Shown piece after piece: positions 28,526-37,769 of a stretch of DNA of 64,000 bases (the first letter of the stretch is position 1; every line of letters begins with the position of its first letter). Source of the DNA: Altererythrobacter sp. CAU 1644. GTDB lineage: Bacteria; Pseudomonadota; Alphaproteobacteria; Sphingomonadales; Sphingomonadaceae. The notes under the pieces are model-generated. The model was not told where the DNA came from, ran no database searches, and saw only the letters and a program-made list of their open reading frames with translations. A program made the translations under genes and the position numbers. The stretch lies in the NCBI RefSeq assembly GCF_029623755.1, contig NZ_CP121106.1:682001-746000 (forward strand). Reading direction: 5' to 3'.

Positions 28526-30796
28526 TTAGTCGAGATCCATGCCGCGTTCGCGCGCCCATGCTTCAAGCTCCGTGCGGATCGAAATGCTCGGATCGAGCAG
28601 CCAATCGTTCATCGCTTCCGAAATTTCCTTGAGGTCGACCTTGCGGATCAATTCCTTGATAGGACCGACTGCGGCCGGCGTGATCGAGAAGCGGCGGAAA
28701 CCTATGCCGAGCAAGGCAAGCGCTTCGAGCCGGCGACCGCCCATCTCGCCGCAAATCCCCAGATCGACGTCCTGCCCGACGGTCGCCTGGCAGATCCGTC
28801 GCAGGAAGCGCAGGATCGAATGGCTGAGCCAGTCGTAGCGCTCGGCCAGCTTGGGGTTGGCGCGATCGGCAGCAAACAGGAACTGCGTCAGGTCATTGGT
28901 CCCGACCGAGAGAAAGCTGAGCCGGGGGATCAGATCATCTAGCACCTCGGCCAGGGCAGGCACTTCGAGCATGGCGCCGTAATAGATCGCATCCGGCAGC
29001 AGCTTTTTCTGCTTCTTGAGGAACTCCAGCTGTTCGACGAACACCAGCTTCGCAGCATCGAACTCCCACGGCTCGGACACCATCGGGAACATGACATAGA
29101 GCGGACGTCCCGCCGACGCCTCGAGAAGCGAGCGGGCCTGGGCCTTGAGCAGACCCTCGCGCTCTAGCGCCAGGCGCAGGGCCCGCCAGCCCATTGCCGG
29201 GTTCTCGTCGAACTCGGCATTCTCCTCGCGCAGGTAAGGGACGGCCTTGTCGCCCCCGATATCGACCGTTCGGAAGATAACCGGCTTGTCGCCCGCTGCC
29301 TCGAGCACATCGCGATAGAGCCGGGTCTGGCGCTCGCGCTGGGGCATGGTGGCCGATACGAGAAACTGGAATTCGGTCCGGAACAGCCCGACCCCGTCGG
29401 CCCCTGTCATGGCGAGCGAGCTCATGTCGTCGCGCAGCCCGGCATTCATCATCACCTGGATGCGCGTACCGCAGCGGGTGAAGGGCTCGACATCGCGCAA
29501 TTCGGCATAGGCGGCCTGTTTCTCGCGCGACTTGGCGAAGCGCGTGTCGAACGCTTCGGCGACTTGCCCCGAAGGGCGCATCGTCGCGGTTGCGCGATCG
29601 GCGTCGAGCAGGATCTCGTCGCCCTCGCGCACCATGCCGCGAATGCCGCGCGCCCGGCCCAGCACGGGGACGCCCATCGCCCGCGCGACAATCACCACAT
29701 GCGCGGTGAGCGAACCTTCCTCCAGGATCACGCCTTTGAGCTTGCGCCGGTCGTATTCGAGCAATTCGGCCGGTCCGAGATTCTTGGCGATGAGGATCGT
29801 GTCGCGCCGCAATCCCTGGGTCGCGGCGGTGCCGAGCTGGCCCGAAACGATCCGCAGCAGGCGGTTCGCCAGGTCCTCGAGATCGTGCATCCGATCGGCC
29901 AGCAGCGGATCGTCGATTTCACGCATGCGCATTCGAGTGCGTTGCTGGACCCGCTCGATCGCCGCCTCGGCCGTCAGACCGCTGTCGATCGCCTCGTTGA
30001 TGCGGCGCGACCACCCTTCGTCATAGGCGAACATCTTGTAGGTCTCGAGCACCTCCTCGTGCTCGCCGCCCCCGCCGAACTCGGCCTGGTTCGCCATGTT
30101 GTCGATCTGCTCGCGCATCTTGTCGAAGGCGCGGTAGACCCGCTGGCGTTCGGCTTCGATGTCCTCGGCCATGACCTGGACGATCTCGACCCGTGGCTGG
30201 TGAAACACGGCGTGCCCGGCGGCCAGCCCCTTGACCAGCGTAAGCCCTTCCACCGTCTGGGTGCCCGACAGCCCCTCGGACAGGCTGCCCGCCTCTTCCT
30301 CGTCGATCAGGCCGGCATTGGCGATCAGTTCGCTCAGCACCATCGCGGTGGTCTGCAGCGCCTCGATCTCGATATCCTCGTAGCGGCGCGGCTCGACGTG
30401 CTGGACGTTGAGCGCGCCGACCGCGCGCTCGCGATAGACGATCGGCACGCCGGCGAAGGAGTGAAACTTGTCCTCGCCCGTTTCAGGCCGATACTGGAAG
30501 TCGGGATGCGCCTTCGCCTCGGCCAGGTTCAACGTCTCGACGTTCTGCGCAATCGTCCCGGTAAGGCCTTCGCCGATCGCCATGCGGGTGACGTGAACGG
30601 CGCTCTGGTTGAGGCCGCGCGTAGCGAAAAGTTCCAGCATGCCTTCGCGCAGGAGGTAGATCGAGCAAACCTCGCTATCGAGGCTCTCCCCGATGATCTC
30701 GACCACGCGGTCGAGCTTGCCCTGGGCGTGCATGCGCGACGCCATCACTTCGTGCAGGCGGGTGAGAATCTGGCGAGCGGAGGCGGCGGCGGACAT
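28526..30796 (-). CDS. ptsP: Phosphoenolpyruvate-protein phosphotransferase PtsP (nitrogen PTS enzyme I)
   Basis: Enzyme I of the regulatory nitrogen PTS. It takes phosphate from PEP and passes it to NPr (PtsO). The 756 residues have an N-terminal GAF domain (about 1-160; sensor of glutamine in related proteins), an enzyme I N-terminal domain with active histidine in GSLTAHVVIVARAMGVPV, and a PEP-binding barrel ending with VDLGICGEMGGR. ATG 30796 is preferred over the adjacent GTG 30799. The other PTS-Ntr genes are not in the window. Confidence 0.94.
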   Translation of the reverse strand: MSAAASARQILTRLHEVMASRMHAQGKLDRVVEIIGESLDSEVCSIYLLREGMLELFATRGLNQSAVHVTRMAIGEGLTGTIAQNVETLNLAEAKAHPDFQYRPETGEDKFHSFAGVPIVYRERAVGALNVQHVEPRRYEDIEIEALQTTAMVLSELIANAGLIDEEEAGSLSEGLSGTQTVEGLTLVKGLAAGHAVFHQPRVEIVQVMAEDIEAERQRVYRAFDKMREQIDNMANQAEFGGGGEHEEVLETYKMFAYDEGWSRRINEAIDSGLTAEAAIERVQQRTRMRMREIDDPLLADRMHDLEDLANRLLRIVSGQLGTAATQGLRRDTILIAKNLGPAELLEYDRRKLKGVILEEGSLTAHVVIVARAMGVPVLGRARGIRGMVREGDEILLDADRATATMRPSGQVAEAFDTRFAKSREKQAAYAELRDVEPFTRCGTRIQVMMNAGLRDDMSSLAMTGADGVGLFRTEFQFLVSATMPQRERQTRLYRDVLEAAGDKPVIFRTVDIGGDKAVPYLREENAEFDENPAMGWRALRLALEREGLLKAQARSLLEASAGRPLYVMFPMVSEPWEFDAAKLVFVEQLEFLKKQKKLLPDAIYYGAMLEVPALAEVLDDLIPRLSFLSVGTNDLTQFLFAADRANPKLAERYDWLSHSILRFLRRICQATVGQDVDLGICGEMGGRRLEALALLGIGFRRFSITPAAVGPIKELIRKVDLKEISEAMNDWLLDPSISIRTELEAWARERGMDLD

Positions 30797-30862
30797 CACG
30801 TCATTCGCCTATAGCACAGACATGTAAATGCAAAATGGAACTGCATCCGGTGCAGCCCAATA

Positions 30863-30883
30863 GCGCGGCCGCGAAGGCCGCGC
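30863..30883. terminator. GC hairpin between the DUF465 gene and ptsP
   Basis: Perfect 8-bp arms GCGCGGCC / GGCCGCGC around GCGAA (minus strand loop TTCGC). It is downstream of the minus-strand DUF465 gene and upstream of ptsP. No T tract follows on either strand, so an intrinsic terminator is uncertain. It could attenuate or only stabilise the transcript end. Confidence 0.4.
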
Positions 30884-30909
30884 CGCTCAAGCGATAGGGT
30901 TCGCCTCGC

Positions 30910-31065
30910 TCAGGCTTGGGCGAGTTCTTCCTTAATTCGCAGCTTGCGCTTCTTGAGCATTTGAATCATCGCAGCGTCAGGCGCAGGGCGGGCCATTTCC
31001 AGGCGAAGCTGAGCTTCGAGGCCGGCATGTTTGGACTGCAGCGCGGTGACGTGGGACGATGCCAT
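30910..31065 (-). CDS. Small DUF465 (YdcH-like) protein, copy 1
   Basis: A 51-residue helical protein. ATG 31065 is chosen for its AAGGAG site 7 nt upstream; a longer frame to 31140 lacks one. The C-terminal half MIQMLKKRKLRIKEELAQ matches the DUF465/YdcH pattern of a short coiled coil with a KKRKLRLKDE-like end. Function unknown. A second member lies divergently at 31237, with a shared 171-bp promoter region between them. Confidence 0.8.
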   Translation of the reverse strand: MASSHVTALQSKHAGLEAQLRLEMARPAPDAAMIQMLKKRKLRIKEELAQA

Positions 31066-31236
31066 AAGCGTTCTCCTTGCGAGGTTGCGACCCCCGAGAA
31101 GCGACTCGTCCAACGCGGACGAACCGCGAATTGTCATCAAAACACATCAACCCTATTGAGGTAAAGAGATTTGCAGCTAGTGAATCGACGCCTGCGTTCC
31201 ATTACGCGGCAAATGGCATAGCGAGGACCACCCGAG

Positions 31237-31434
31237 GTGAGTGAAGAAGAGCTGCGTAAGCGGTTGGAATTGCTTCGAACAGAGCATCGCGACCTCGACG
31301 CCGCAATTGCCGCGCTGACCGAAGCGGGGTCGACCGACCAGCTCCAGATCGCCCGGCTCAAGAAGCGCAAATTGCGACTCAAGGACCAGATTTCGCTGAT
31401 CGAGGACAGCCTTCTGCCCGATATTATCGCCTAG
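31237..31434 (+). CDS. Small DUF465 (YdcH-like) protein, copy 2
   Basis: A 65-residue coiled-coil protein from a GTG start. The conserved C-terminal core is IARLKKRKLRLKDQISLIED, the DUF465 hallmark, after an N-terminal helix (EEELRKRLELLRTEHRDLDAAI). No enzymatic domain. It is divergent from copy 1, and rcdA follows after 117 bp. DUF465 genes are common in alphaproteobacteria, and their function has not been settled to my knowledge. Confidence 0.85.
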   Translation: MSEEELRKRLELLRTEHRDLDAAIAALTEAGSTDQLQIARLKKRKLRLKDQISLIEDSLLPDIIA

Positions 31435-31551
31435 GCGGCCGGGCGCCGCTGGCGAATTCTGTGCCAGGTCGGGACGACTTTGTTTTAGCGAAGGAAAATA
31501 TGGTTGCCGTACTGGCGCGGTTCATGTCGCAGGCGTAGCGATTTTACACCG

Positions 31552-32043
31552 ATGTCACATTCGAGCGACCTGTCGCGTCCGATTATCGAGACGCTTTACA
31601 CCGAAGCGCTGATGCTCGCGGACGAAGTTCGCGCCGTCTTCGCGCTCGGGATGCACGAGGTCGACCCGGAAGCGAGCGATCTGCTGCGCCTCGCGCTCTC
31701 GAGCGAAGGGCTCAAGGCGACCACGCGCATGATGCATGTGCTGGCCTGGCTGCTCAACCAGCGGGCCTATTTCTCGGGTGAATTGACCGAGACCCAATTG
31801 CGCAAGCACAGCCGCCTGCCGGAAGATCGCCCGTCGCGCGCCGAGGATCTCGCCCTGCTCGAGATCCCGACCCGCGAACTGATCGACGAGACAGTCCGGC
31901 TGCACAGCCGGATTGCGCGGCTCGACAAGGCATGGCGCGACGGCTTCGAAGTGCAGCCGACCGTGCGCAAGCTGCACGAGCGGATCGGGCGCGAGATGAT
32001 GGCGCGCGAAGTGCGCGCCGGGGAACACCGCCTCGGCGGATAG
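31552..32043 (+). CDS. rcdA: RcdA-like (DUF1465) cell-cycle adaptor
   Basis: A 163-residue helical protein of the DUF1465 family. In Caulobacter the family member RcdA is an adaptor for timed ClpXP proteolysis of CtrA and other substrates. The start ATG 31552 gives the typical N terminus (SDLSRPIIETLYTEALMLAD). Conserved residues follow (LKATTRMMHVLAWLLNQRA, ELIDETVRLHSRIARLDKAW). The longer reading from 31504 has no family-like extension. It converges with glpK, leaving 2 bp. The role here is inferred from the family. Confidence 0.82.
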   Translation: MSHSSDLSRPIIETLYTEALMLADEVRAVFALGMHEVDPEASDLLRLALSSEGLKATTRMMHVLAWLLNQRAYFSGELTETQLRKHSRLPEDRPSRAEDLALLEIPTRELIDETVRLHSRIARLDKAWRDGFEVQPTVRKLHERIGREMMAREVRAGEHRLGG

Positions 32044-32045
32044 CG

Positions 32046-33527
32046 CTATGCTGCGCTGAGCGCCTTGCGCCAGCGCGCCAGCCGTTCCTGCCGCACCCCG
32101 TCCTCCATGTTCGGAGAGAACCGGCTCAATGTGCCGCGCATCTCCTTGCCTGCAGTTGCGAGATCGGGATGCAGTCCCGCCCCGACCGCCGCCAGCATCG
32201 CCGCGCCCAGTGCTGTCGTCTCGACGAACTCGGGGCGCTCGACCGGCAGGTTGAGAACATCGGCGAGGTCTTGCGCCATCCAGTCGTTGGCGCTCATCCC
32301 GCCGTCGATCTTGAGCGTTTCCCAGCGGGCGCCGTCGGCGGCAAAGGCTGTCGCCAAATCGTGCGTCTGATGCGCCATTGCCTCCAGCGCCGCGCGCGCG
32401 AGTTCCGCCTTGCCGCTGTGGAAGCTTAGCCCGGTGATGACCCCGCGCGCTTCCGCGTTCCAATGCGGCGCCCCTAGCCCTGCAAGCGCCGGGACGATGG
32501 TGACGCCGCCGGTGTCTTCGACCGAGCGCGCGAGTTCCTCGGTCTGCGAGGCGACCTCGACGATCCCGAGCGAGTCCCTGAGCCATTGAACAAGGCTGCC
32601 CGCGACGAACACCGAGCCTTCGATCGCGTAAGTCCGCGCGCCCGCAAGCTGGTAGAGCACCGTGCCGAGCAGCCGGTTGTCGGAAGTGGGAATTTCGCCG
32701 CCCTTGTTGGTAAGGACGAACGCACCGGTGCCGTAAGTCGCCTTGGTCTCGCCCGGCGTAAGGCAGGCCTGGCCGATGGTCGCCGCCTGCTGGTCGCCCG
32801 CCATACCGGTGATGGGGATCGCGGCCCCGAGCATGTCCTCCCTCGCCACGCCGAGTTCGCCGGCATTATCGATCACCCGCGGCAGCGCCGCTCGCGGCAC
32901 GCCGAGCAGTTCGCAAAGCCCATCGTCGAAATCGGCCCCGCCCAGTTCCAGCAGCAAGGTGCGGCTGGCGTTGCTGGCATCAGTGACGTGCGCTCCTGAA
33001 TCCGGGCCGCCGGTCAGCTTGTAGGTCAGCCAGCTCTCGATCGTTCCGAAGGCCAACGTTCCGGCCTTCGCTGCACTGCGGACGGCAGGTTCGTTGTCGA
33101 GCAGCCAGCGCATTTTCGTACCGGAGAAATAGGGGTCGAGAAGCAAGCCGGTGCGGCGCTGGACATCGTCCTCGTGTCCGTCATCCCGCAACTGGGCGCA
33201 AAACTCCGCGGTCCGGCGATCCTGCCAAACGATCGCTCGGGCGAGCGGCATACCGGTATTTCTGTCCCAGGCGACCACGGTTTCACGCTGATTGGTGATG
33301 CCGATGCAGGCTATCCGGTCGGCGCCCCCGGCTTGCTCGACCACCTCCCGCGCGCAGGCGAGCGTCCGTTCCCAGATCTCGCCGGCGTCGTGTTCGACCC
33401 AGCCCGCCTTGGGGTAATGCTGGGTGATTTCCTGCTGCGCACTGCCGTGGAATTTCCCGTCGAGCCCGAACAACATCGCGCGCGTCGAGGTCGTTCCCTC
33501 GTCGAGGACCAGGATAAGTTCGGACAT
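32046..33527 (-). CDS. glpK: Glycerol kinase
   Basis: A 493-residue FGGY-family kinase making sn-glycerol 3-phosphate from glycerol and ATP. N-terminal ILVLDEGTTSTRAMLF, substrate-site CIGITNQRETVVAWDR, and the C-terminal ATPase motifs including GGMSANDWMAQDLADVL identify it. A GAGGAGA site precedes ATG 33527. No glpD or glpF is adjacent, so it stands alone, divergent from an MBL-fold gene. Confidence 0.97.
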   Translation of the reverse strand: MSELILVLDEGTTSTRAMLFGLDGKFHGSAQQEITQHYPKAGWVEHDAGEIWERTLACAREVVEQAGGADRIACIGITNQRETVVAWDRNTGMPLARAIVWQDRRTAEFCAQLRDDGHEDDVQRRTGLLLDPYFSGTKMRWLLDNEPAVRSAAKAGTLAFGTIESWLTYKLTGGPDSGAHVTDASNASRTLLLELGGADFDDGLCELLGVPRAALPRVIDNAGELGVAREDMLGAAIPITGMAGDQQAATIGQACLTPGETKATYGTGAFVLTNKGGEIPTSDNRLLGTVLYQLAGARTYAIEGSVFVAGSLVQWLRDSLGIVEVASQTEELARSVEDTGGVTIVPALAGLGAPHWNAEARGVITGLSFHSGKAELARAALEAMAHQTHDLATAFAADGARWETLKIDGGMSANDWMAQDLADVLNLPVERPEFVETTALGAAMLAAVGAGLHPDLATAGKEMRGTLSRFSPNMEDGVRQERLARWRKALSAA

Positions 33528-33586
33528 TCTCTCTCCTCTTGGCCTGGAAAAGGCGCAGGCGTGACTTCTGCCAGCTTCATCTCCAT

Positions 33587-34465
33587 ATGCAAGTCATGGC
33601 CCTGCCTCCCGAACCCTGGCCCACCGGCATTGCCGAGCAGCTCGAGCCGCTGGTGCGGCGCGTCCTCGCGCCCAATCCTTCGCCCTATACTTTCACCGGA
33701 ACGCAAACCTACATCGTCGGGGCGGAGGACAAGGTCGCAGTGATCGATCCCGGACCCGCCGACGAGGCGCACATCGAAGCGATCCTTGCGGCGGTAGGCG
33801 ATGCCCAAGTCACCGCGATAATGTGTACGCACACCCACCGCGACCATTCGCCCGCCGCCGCGCCACTGGCCGAACGCACCGGCGCGCCGATCGTCGGCTG
33901 TGCACCCCTGGTCATCGAGAGCGACCTGCCGCGCTCGGACGAGGCGTTCGATCCGACCTATGCGCCCGATCGCGTGCTCGAGGACGGGGAGGCAATGACC
34001 GGGCCCGGCTGGACACTGCGCGCAGTCCATACGCCCGGGCACACCTCGAACCACTTGTGTTTCGCGCTCGAGGAGAGCGGCGCGCTCTTCACCGGCGATC
34101 ACGTCATGGGCTGGTCCACCAGCGTGGTGATCCCACCCGACGGTGACATGGGCCACTACATGAAGAGCCTCGAACGCCTGCAATCGCGCGGGGACACGGT
34201 CTATTATTCCGCCCATGGCGAACCGATCACCAAGCCGCAGCAACTCGTTCGCGGGATGATCGGCCATCGTCGCCAGCGCGAGAACCAGATCCTGCGCTTG
34301 CTGGGCGAACGCGCACGACCGATCCCCGATTTCATCCCCGAGATGTACAAGGGGCTCGACCCGCGCCTCAACAAGGCCGCGCAGATGAGCGTCGAAGCGC
34401 ATTTGATCGATTTGGAACGCCGCGGGCTGGTCGCTCGTTCTGAACATGTATGGAAGACGATCTGA
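33587..34465 (+). CDS. MBL-fold metallo-hydrolase (LACTB2-like)
   Basis: A 292-residue metallo-beta-lactamase-fold hydrolase with a C-terminal winged-helix region. Zinc motif CTHTHRDHSPAAAPL (HxHxDH form) is followed by HTPGHTSNHLCF, FTGDHVMGW and a later YYSAHGEP. The shape matches LACTB2-like hydrolases (RNA or thioester substrates), but the substrate is not set by sequence. ATG 33587 is chosen; ATG 33596 and an upstream TTG 33539 are also in frame. It overlaps the DUF4230 gene by 16 nt. Confidence 0.85.
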   Translation: MQVMALPPEPWPTGIAEQLEPLVRRVLAPNPSPYTFTGTQTYIVGAEDKVAVIDPGPADEAHIEAILAAVGDAQVTAIMCTHTHRDHSPAAAPLAERTGAPIVGCAPLVIESDLPRSDEAFDPTYAPDRVLEDGEAMTGPGWTLRAVHTPGHTSNHLCFALEESGALFTGDHVMGWSTSVVIPPDGDMGHYMKSLERLQSRGDTVYYSAHGEPITKPQQLVRGMIGHRRQRENQILRLLGERARPIPDFIPEMYKGLDPRLNKAAQMSVEAHLIDLERRGLVARSEHVWKTI

Positions 34466-35136
34466 AAACCCGCGAACCGACGGTTCAACCTGAAGTCCAT
34501 CGTGAACAGTCGCTCGCGCGCGTCCAGGCGGTGCCGTGGCTGATCGTCATCCTGCTGATCGCTGCAACCGCATGGCTGGGCTGGAAGGCCTTCTTCGAAC
34601 AGGAGGAAGGAGATCCGGTCGGCAGCGCCATGCTGGCCTTTCAGAAGCAGAACTCACTGACCGTTTTCTCGTCGCGGTTCGAAGTGGTCGCCGAAAGCGT
34701 CGATACGCGCGGCATCGCCGGGTTTGACCTGCTTAAGTCGCGCCAGGCAGCGATAATTCCCGCGACAGTCGAATACCGGCTCGACCTGGCGAGCATGGAT
34801 CGCGACCGGTTCGCCTGGGACGAGGCCAGCGACACGCTGCAGGTCACCCTGCCCCCGCTGCGCATTTCGCGCCCCAATCTCGACGAGGCGAAGGCGCGGG
34901 TCTTTACCGAAGGCACCTATGTCACGCGCGACGCGAGTGCCGACCTGTCGCGCAACAATTCCAAGATCGCTGAAGAGCGGGCGAGCGCCTTCGCCAAGAA
35001 CCCGGAGGTGCTGGGCCTGGCGCGGGTGGCGGCCAAGGAGGCGGTGCGCCAGAACCTCGCCATCCCGCTCCAGGTGGCAGGGTTTGACGATGCCAAGGTT
35101 GAAGTGATGTTCGAAGGTCAAGCCGCCCCGAACTAG
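34450..35136 (+). CDS. DUF4230 domain-containing single-pass membrane protein
   Basis: A 228-residue protein with a short cytosolic N terminus, one TM segment (about residues 27-45, VPWLIVILLIAATAWLGWK) and a DUF4230 domain outside the membrane (FSSRFEVVAESVDTRGIAGF onward). Function of DUF4230 is unknown. Its ATG lies inside the preceding MBL-fold gene (16-nt overlap), which suggests joint expression. Its stop overlaps the convergent acyl-CoA synthetase by 4 nt. Confidence 0.82.
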   Translation: MEDDLKTREPTVQPEVHREQSLARVQAVPWLIVILLIAATAWLGWKAFFEQEEGDPVGSAMLAFQKQNSLTVFSSRFEVVAESVDTRGIAGFDLLKSRQAAIIPATVEYRLDLASMDRDRFAWDEASDTLQVTLPPLRISRPNLDEAKARVFTEGTYVTRDASADLSRNNSKIAEERASAFAKNPEVLGLARVAAKEAVRQNLAIPLQVAGFDDAKVEVMFEGQAAPN

Positions 35137-36749
35137 GCGGGTTCTTCCTCGTACTTGCCCGACAAATAGGCGTTTCGCAGTGCGAACTTCTGGATCTTGC
35201 CCGATCCGGTCATCGGATATTGCTCGACCCAGATCCAGATGCTCGGGGTCTTTTGCGGCGATAGACGCTCGCGGATGAACGCCCTCAGCTCGGCTTCGTC
35301 GGGACGCTCATGCCCTTCGGCCTTCCGCATGAAGCAGGCGACGATCTCGCCCCATTTCTCGTCGGGAATGCCCACCACAGCGACTTCGAACACGGCTGGG
35401 TGTTCGAGCATGGCGTTTTCGATTTCGGCCGGAAACAGGTTCTCGCCGCCGCGAATGATCATTTCCTTCACCCGCCCGGTGATCTTCACATAGCCCCGCT
35501 CGTCCATCGTGCCGAGATCGCCGGTGTGGAGCCAGCCGTCGGAGTCGATGGTCTGTGCGGTCGCTTCGGCATTGTCGTTGTAGCCGATCATGATGTTGTA
35601 ACCGCGCGCGCAGATCTCGCCCTGCTCGCCCACTGCGCAAGTCGAATTGTCGTCGACGCTCCGGATCGAAACCTCCAGGTGCGGCATGGGCTGGCCGATC
35701 GTCTCGCGGCGGTCTGGATCGCTGTCGGTCAATTGGCCGAGCGTGATTGCGACTGCGCTTTCCGTCTGGCCGTAGATCACGACCAGCGGGGCGCCGAACA
35801 GCCTTTCGGCCTTGCGCGCCAGTTCCGGTGCGACCATCGCCGCCCCCGACATCAGCGCACGGACCGAGGAGACGTCGCGCGGATTGCGCTCCAGCTCGTC
35901 GACGATCATCGTCAGCATGGTGGGAACGCCACCGGTATATTGCACCTTCTCGCGCTCGATCGTCTCGATCTGCATGGCGGGATCGAAATGCGGCATCGGG
36001 ATGAAAGTCATGCCCATTCCCAGACAGCCGAACAGGAAGCACGAGGACCCGGCGTGGAACAGGGGCGTGGGGGTCAGATTGGCGTCGCCCGGCTCGCAGC
36101 CCCAGCGCCGCATCATGTCGGTGTTGTTCTGCAGCACCGACCAGTGACGGATCTGGACTCCCTTGGGAAATCCGGTCGTGCCCGAGGTATACTGGATCTG
36201 GAGCACGCCGTGCGGGTCGAGCTCCGCGAGTTCGCCCGCTTCGTGGCCGGCGAAAAGATCGTTGAGGACCGTGAAATCCATCCTTGTCGCGACCTGCGGC
36301 AGATCCGCGCAAGCCTCGGCCACCACCGGCGCCAGCGGTGTCCCGCGGGCCTGGTTGCCGTGGTAGATCGCCACCGCTCCGGACTGTTTGAGCACGTAGC
36401 GCAGTTCCTTGGCGATATAGGCGGGATTGACCGTCACCACCGTCAAGCCGGCCAGCGCGGCGCCGAATTGCGTCAGCACCCACTCGGGGCAATTCATCGC
36501 ATAGATCGCGATCCGCGCGCCGGGCGCATGGCGCGAGGCCAGCGCGCGGCCGAGCTTCTCGCAATCGGCCAGCAGCTCGGTGAAGGACCACTCGCGGCCC
36601 ATGGTGCCATCGGGACAGAGTTCGCGCAGCGCGAGCTGATCGCCGCGCTCCTGCGCCTGCTGGCGCAGCAAGCCGCCGATGGTCAATTCGCGTAGGGGCG
36701 TGCCGGACTGAGCCGCAAAATGCGCTTCGCTCAGTTGAACGTCATACAT
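35133..36749 (-). CDS. Fatty-acyl-CoA synthetase-type AMP-binding protein
   Basis: A 538-residue adenylate-forming enzyme of the ANL family that activates a carboxylate to acyl-AMP and then acyl-CoA. ATG 36749 has GGGAGAGG upstream; the longer frame to 36791 is less likely. Signature P-loop YTSGTTGFPKGVQI, then VIYGQTESAVAITLGQ, GYVKITGRVKEMIIRGGENLFP and the catalytic lysine near the end in MTGSGKIQKFALRN. The best guess is medium/long-chain fatty acid. Chain length cannot be read from sequence. Confidence 0.9.
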   Translation of the reverse strand: MYDVQLSEAHFAAQSGTPLRELTIGGLLRQQAQERGDQLALRELCPDGTMGREWSFTELLADCEKLGRALASRHAPGARIAIYAMNCPEWVLTQFGAALAGLTVVTVNPAYIAKELRYVLKQSGAVAIYHGNQARGTPLAPVVAEACADLPQVATRMDFTVLNDLFAGHEAGELAELDPHGVLQIQYTSGTTGFPKGVQIRHWSVLQNNTDMMRRWGCEPGDANLTPTPLFHAGSSCFLFGCLGMGMTFIPMPHFDPAMQIETIEREKVQYTGGVPTMLTMIVDELERNPRDVSSVRALMSGAAMVAPELARKAERLFGAPLVVIYGQTESAVAITLGQLTDSDPDRRETIGQPMPHLEVSIRSVDDNSTCAVGEQGEICARGYNIMIGYNDNAEATAQTIDSDGWLHTGDLGTMDERGYVKITGRVKEMIIRGGENLFPAEIENAMLEHPAVFEVAVVGIPDEKWGEIVACFMRKAEGHERPDEAELRAFIRERLSPQKTPSIWIWVEQYPMTGSGKIQKFALRNAYLSGKYEEEPA

Positions 36750-36899
36750 TACTGCCTCTCCCGCGCGACAGTTTACGCATGTCGTTTCCATACAATAGGA
36801 CGAGCGCGACAGGGCGATTGACGCTGATTAGGTGCGCAAGTATTTTCGCCGAAAGAGAAAATCCGGTCGCTTGGAACTTTGGGGGGAGGAGACAAGCAG

Positions 36900-37673
36900 A
36901 TGGCCACGATGGCTGAGAAACCGCATAGCGCGACCGACGACACGCGCTTTTTCCGCATCATGGCCTGGGTCATGTGCACCATCATAACGGCGGGCTTCGT
37001 GGTCAATCTGGCGATGGGCCGTTCGACCTTCGCCGTGCCATGGCAATTCCACGTCCACGGGATGGTGTTCTTCGCCTGGGTCGGAATCTACCTTGCCCAG
37101 AACACTTTCATCGCCGGGGGCAATATCGCGCTGCACAAACGGCTTGGCCAGATCGCCTATCTCTGGATTCCGCTGATGGTGGTGATGGGCTTTACGATCA
37201 TGTTCGTGGTCATGCGCCGGACCGGAGGACCGTTCTTCTTCGACGTCAACGAATTCATGATAAGCAACACATTGCAACTGCTGATCTTTGGCGGGCTGGG
37301 CCTCGCCGCCCTGCGCGCGCGGCGCTATTCGGGCTGGCACCGCCGCCTGATGTTTTGCGCCATGGCCATCCTCACCGGACCGGGTCTCGGGCGCCTCCTG
37401 CCGATGCCACTGCTAATTCCGCATGCGTGGCGGATCATGGTGCTGGTGACGATACTGTTCCCTGTAATTGGGATGATTGCCGATTACCGCCGGAGCGGCA
37501 AGATCCACCCCGCCTGGTTCTGGGGCGTAGGGCTTATCCTTGGTGGACAGATCATTGCCGACCTTATCGCTTACAGCCCGCTCGGAATCTCACTCACCGA
37601 ACAGGTGATCGCCGGCACGCCAGGAGCCGAACGACCGATGGAGGCCTTCCTGCCGCCCGGCTTCAGCATGTGA
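36900..37673 (+). CDS. Unknown 7-TM membrane protein with conserved histidines
   Basis: A 257-residue integral membrane protein. ATG 36900 has GGAGGAGA about 8 nt upstream. Seven hydrophobic segments are visible (starting near residues 20, 48, 85, 122, 148, 171 and 205). Histidines placed near membrane ends, in WQFHVHGMVFF, ALHKRLGQIAYL and GWHRRLMFCA, recall heme- or metal-binding membrane proteins such as the DUF2306 group, but I cannot assign a family with confidence. No operon partner: 97 bp to nadA on one side, divergent acyl-CoA synthetase on the other. Confidence 0.75.
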   Translation: MATMAEKPHSATDDTRFFRIMAWVMCTIITAGFVVNLAMGRSTFAVPWQFHVHGMVFFAWVGIYLAQNTFIAGGNIALHKRLGQIAYLWIPLMVVMGFTIMFVVMRRTGGPFFFDVNEFMISNTLQLLIFGGLGLAALRARRYSGWHRRLMFCAMAILTGPGLGRLLPMPLLIPHAWRIMVLVTILFPVIGMIADYRRSGKIHPAWFWGVGLILGGQIIADLIAYSPLGISLTEQVIAGTPGAERPMEAFLPPGFSM

Positions 37674-37769
37674 TCCGGCGCACCGACTGTTTGACGGAAC
37701 GCACTCGCCTTCCCATGTGTTGGTTCTATAGAGGGGTGCAAATCCCCATAAGCTGACGGGAAAATGTGA

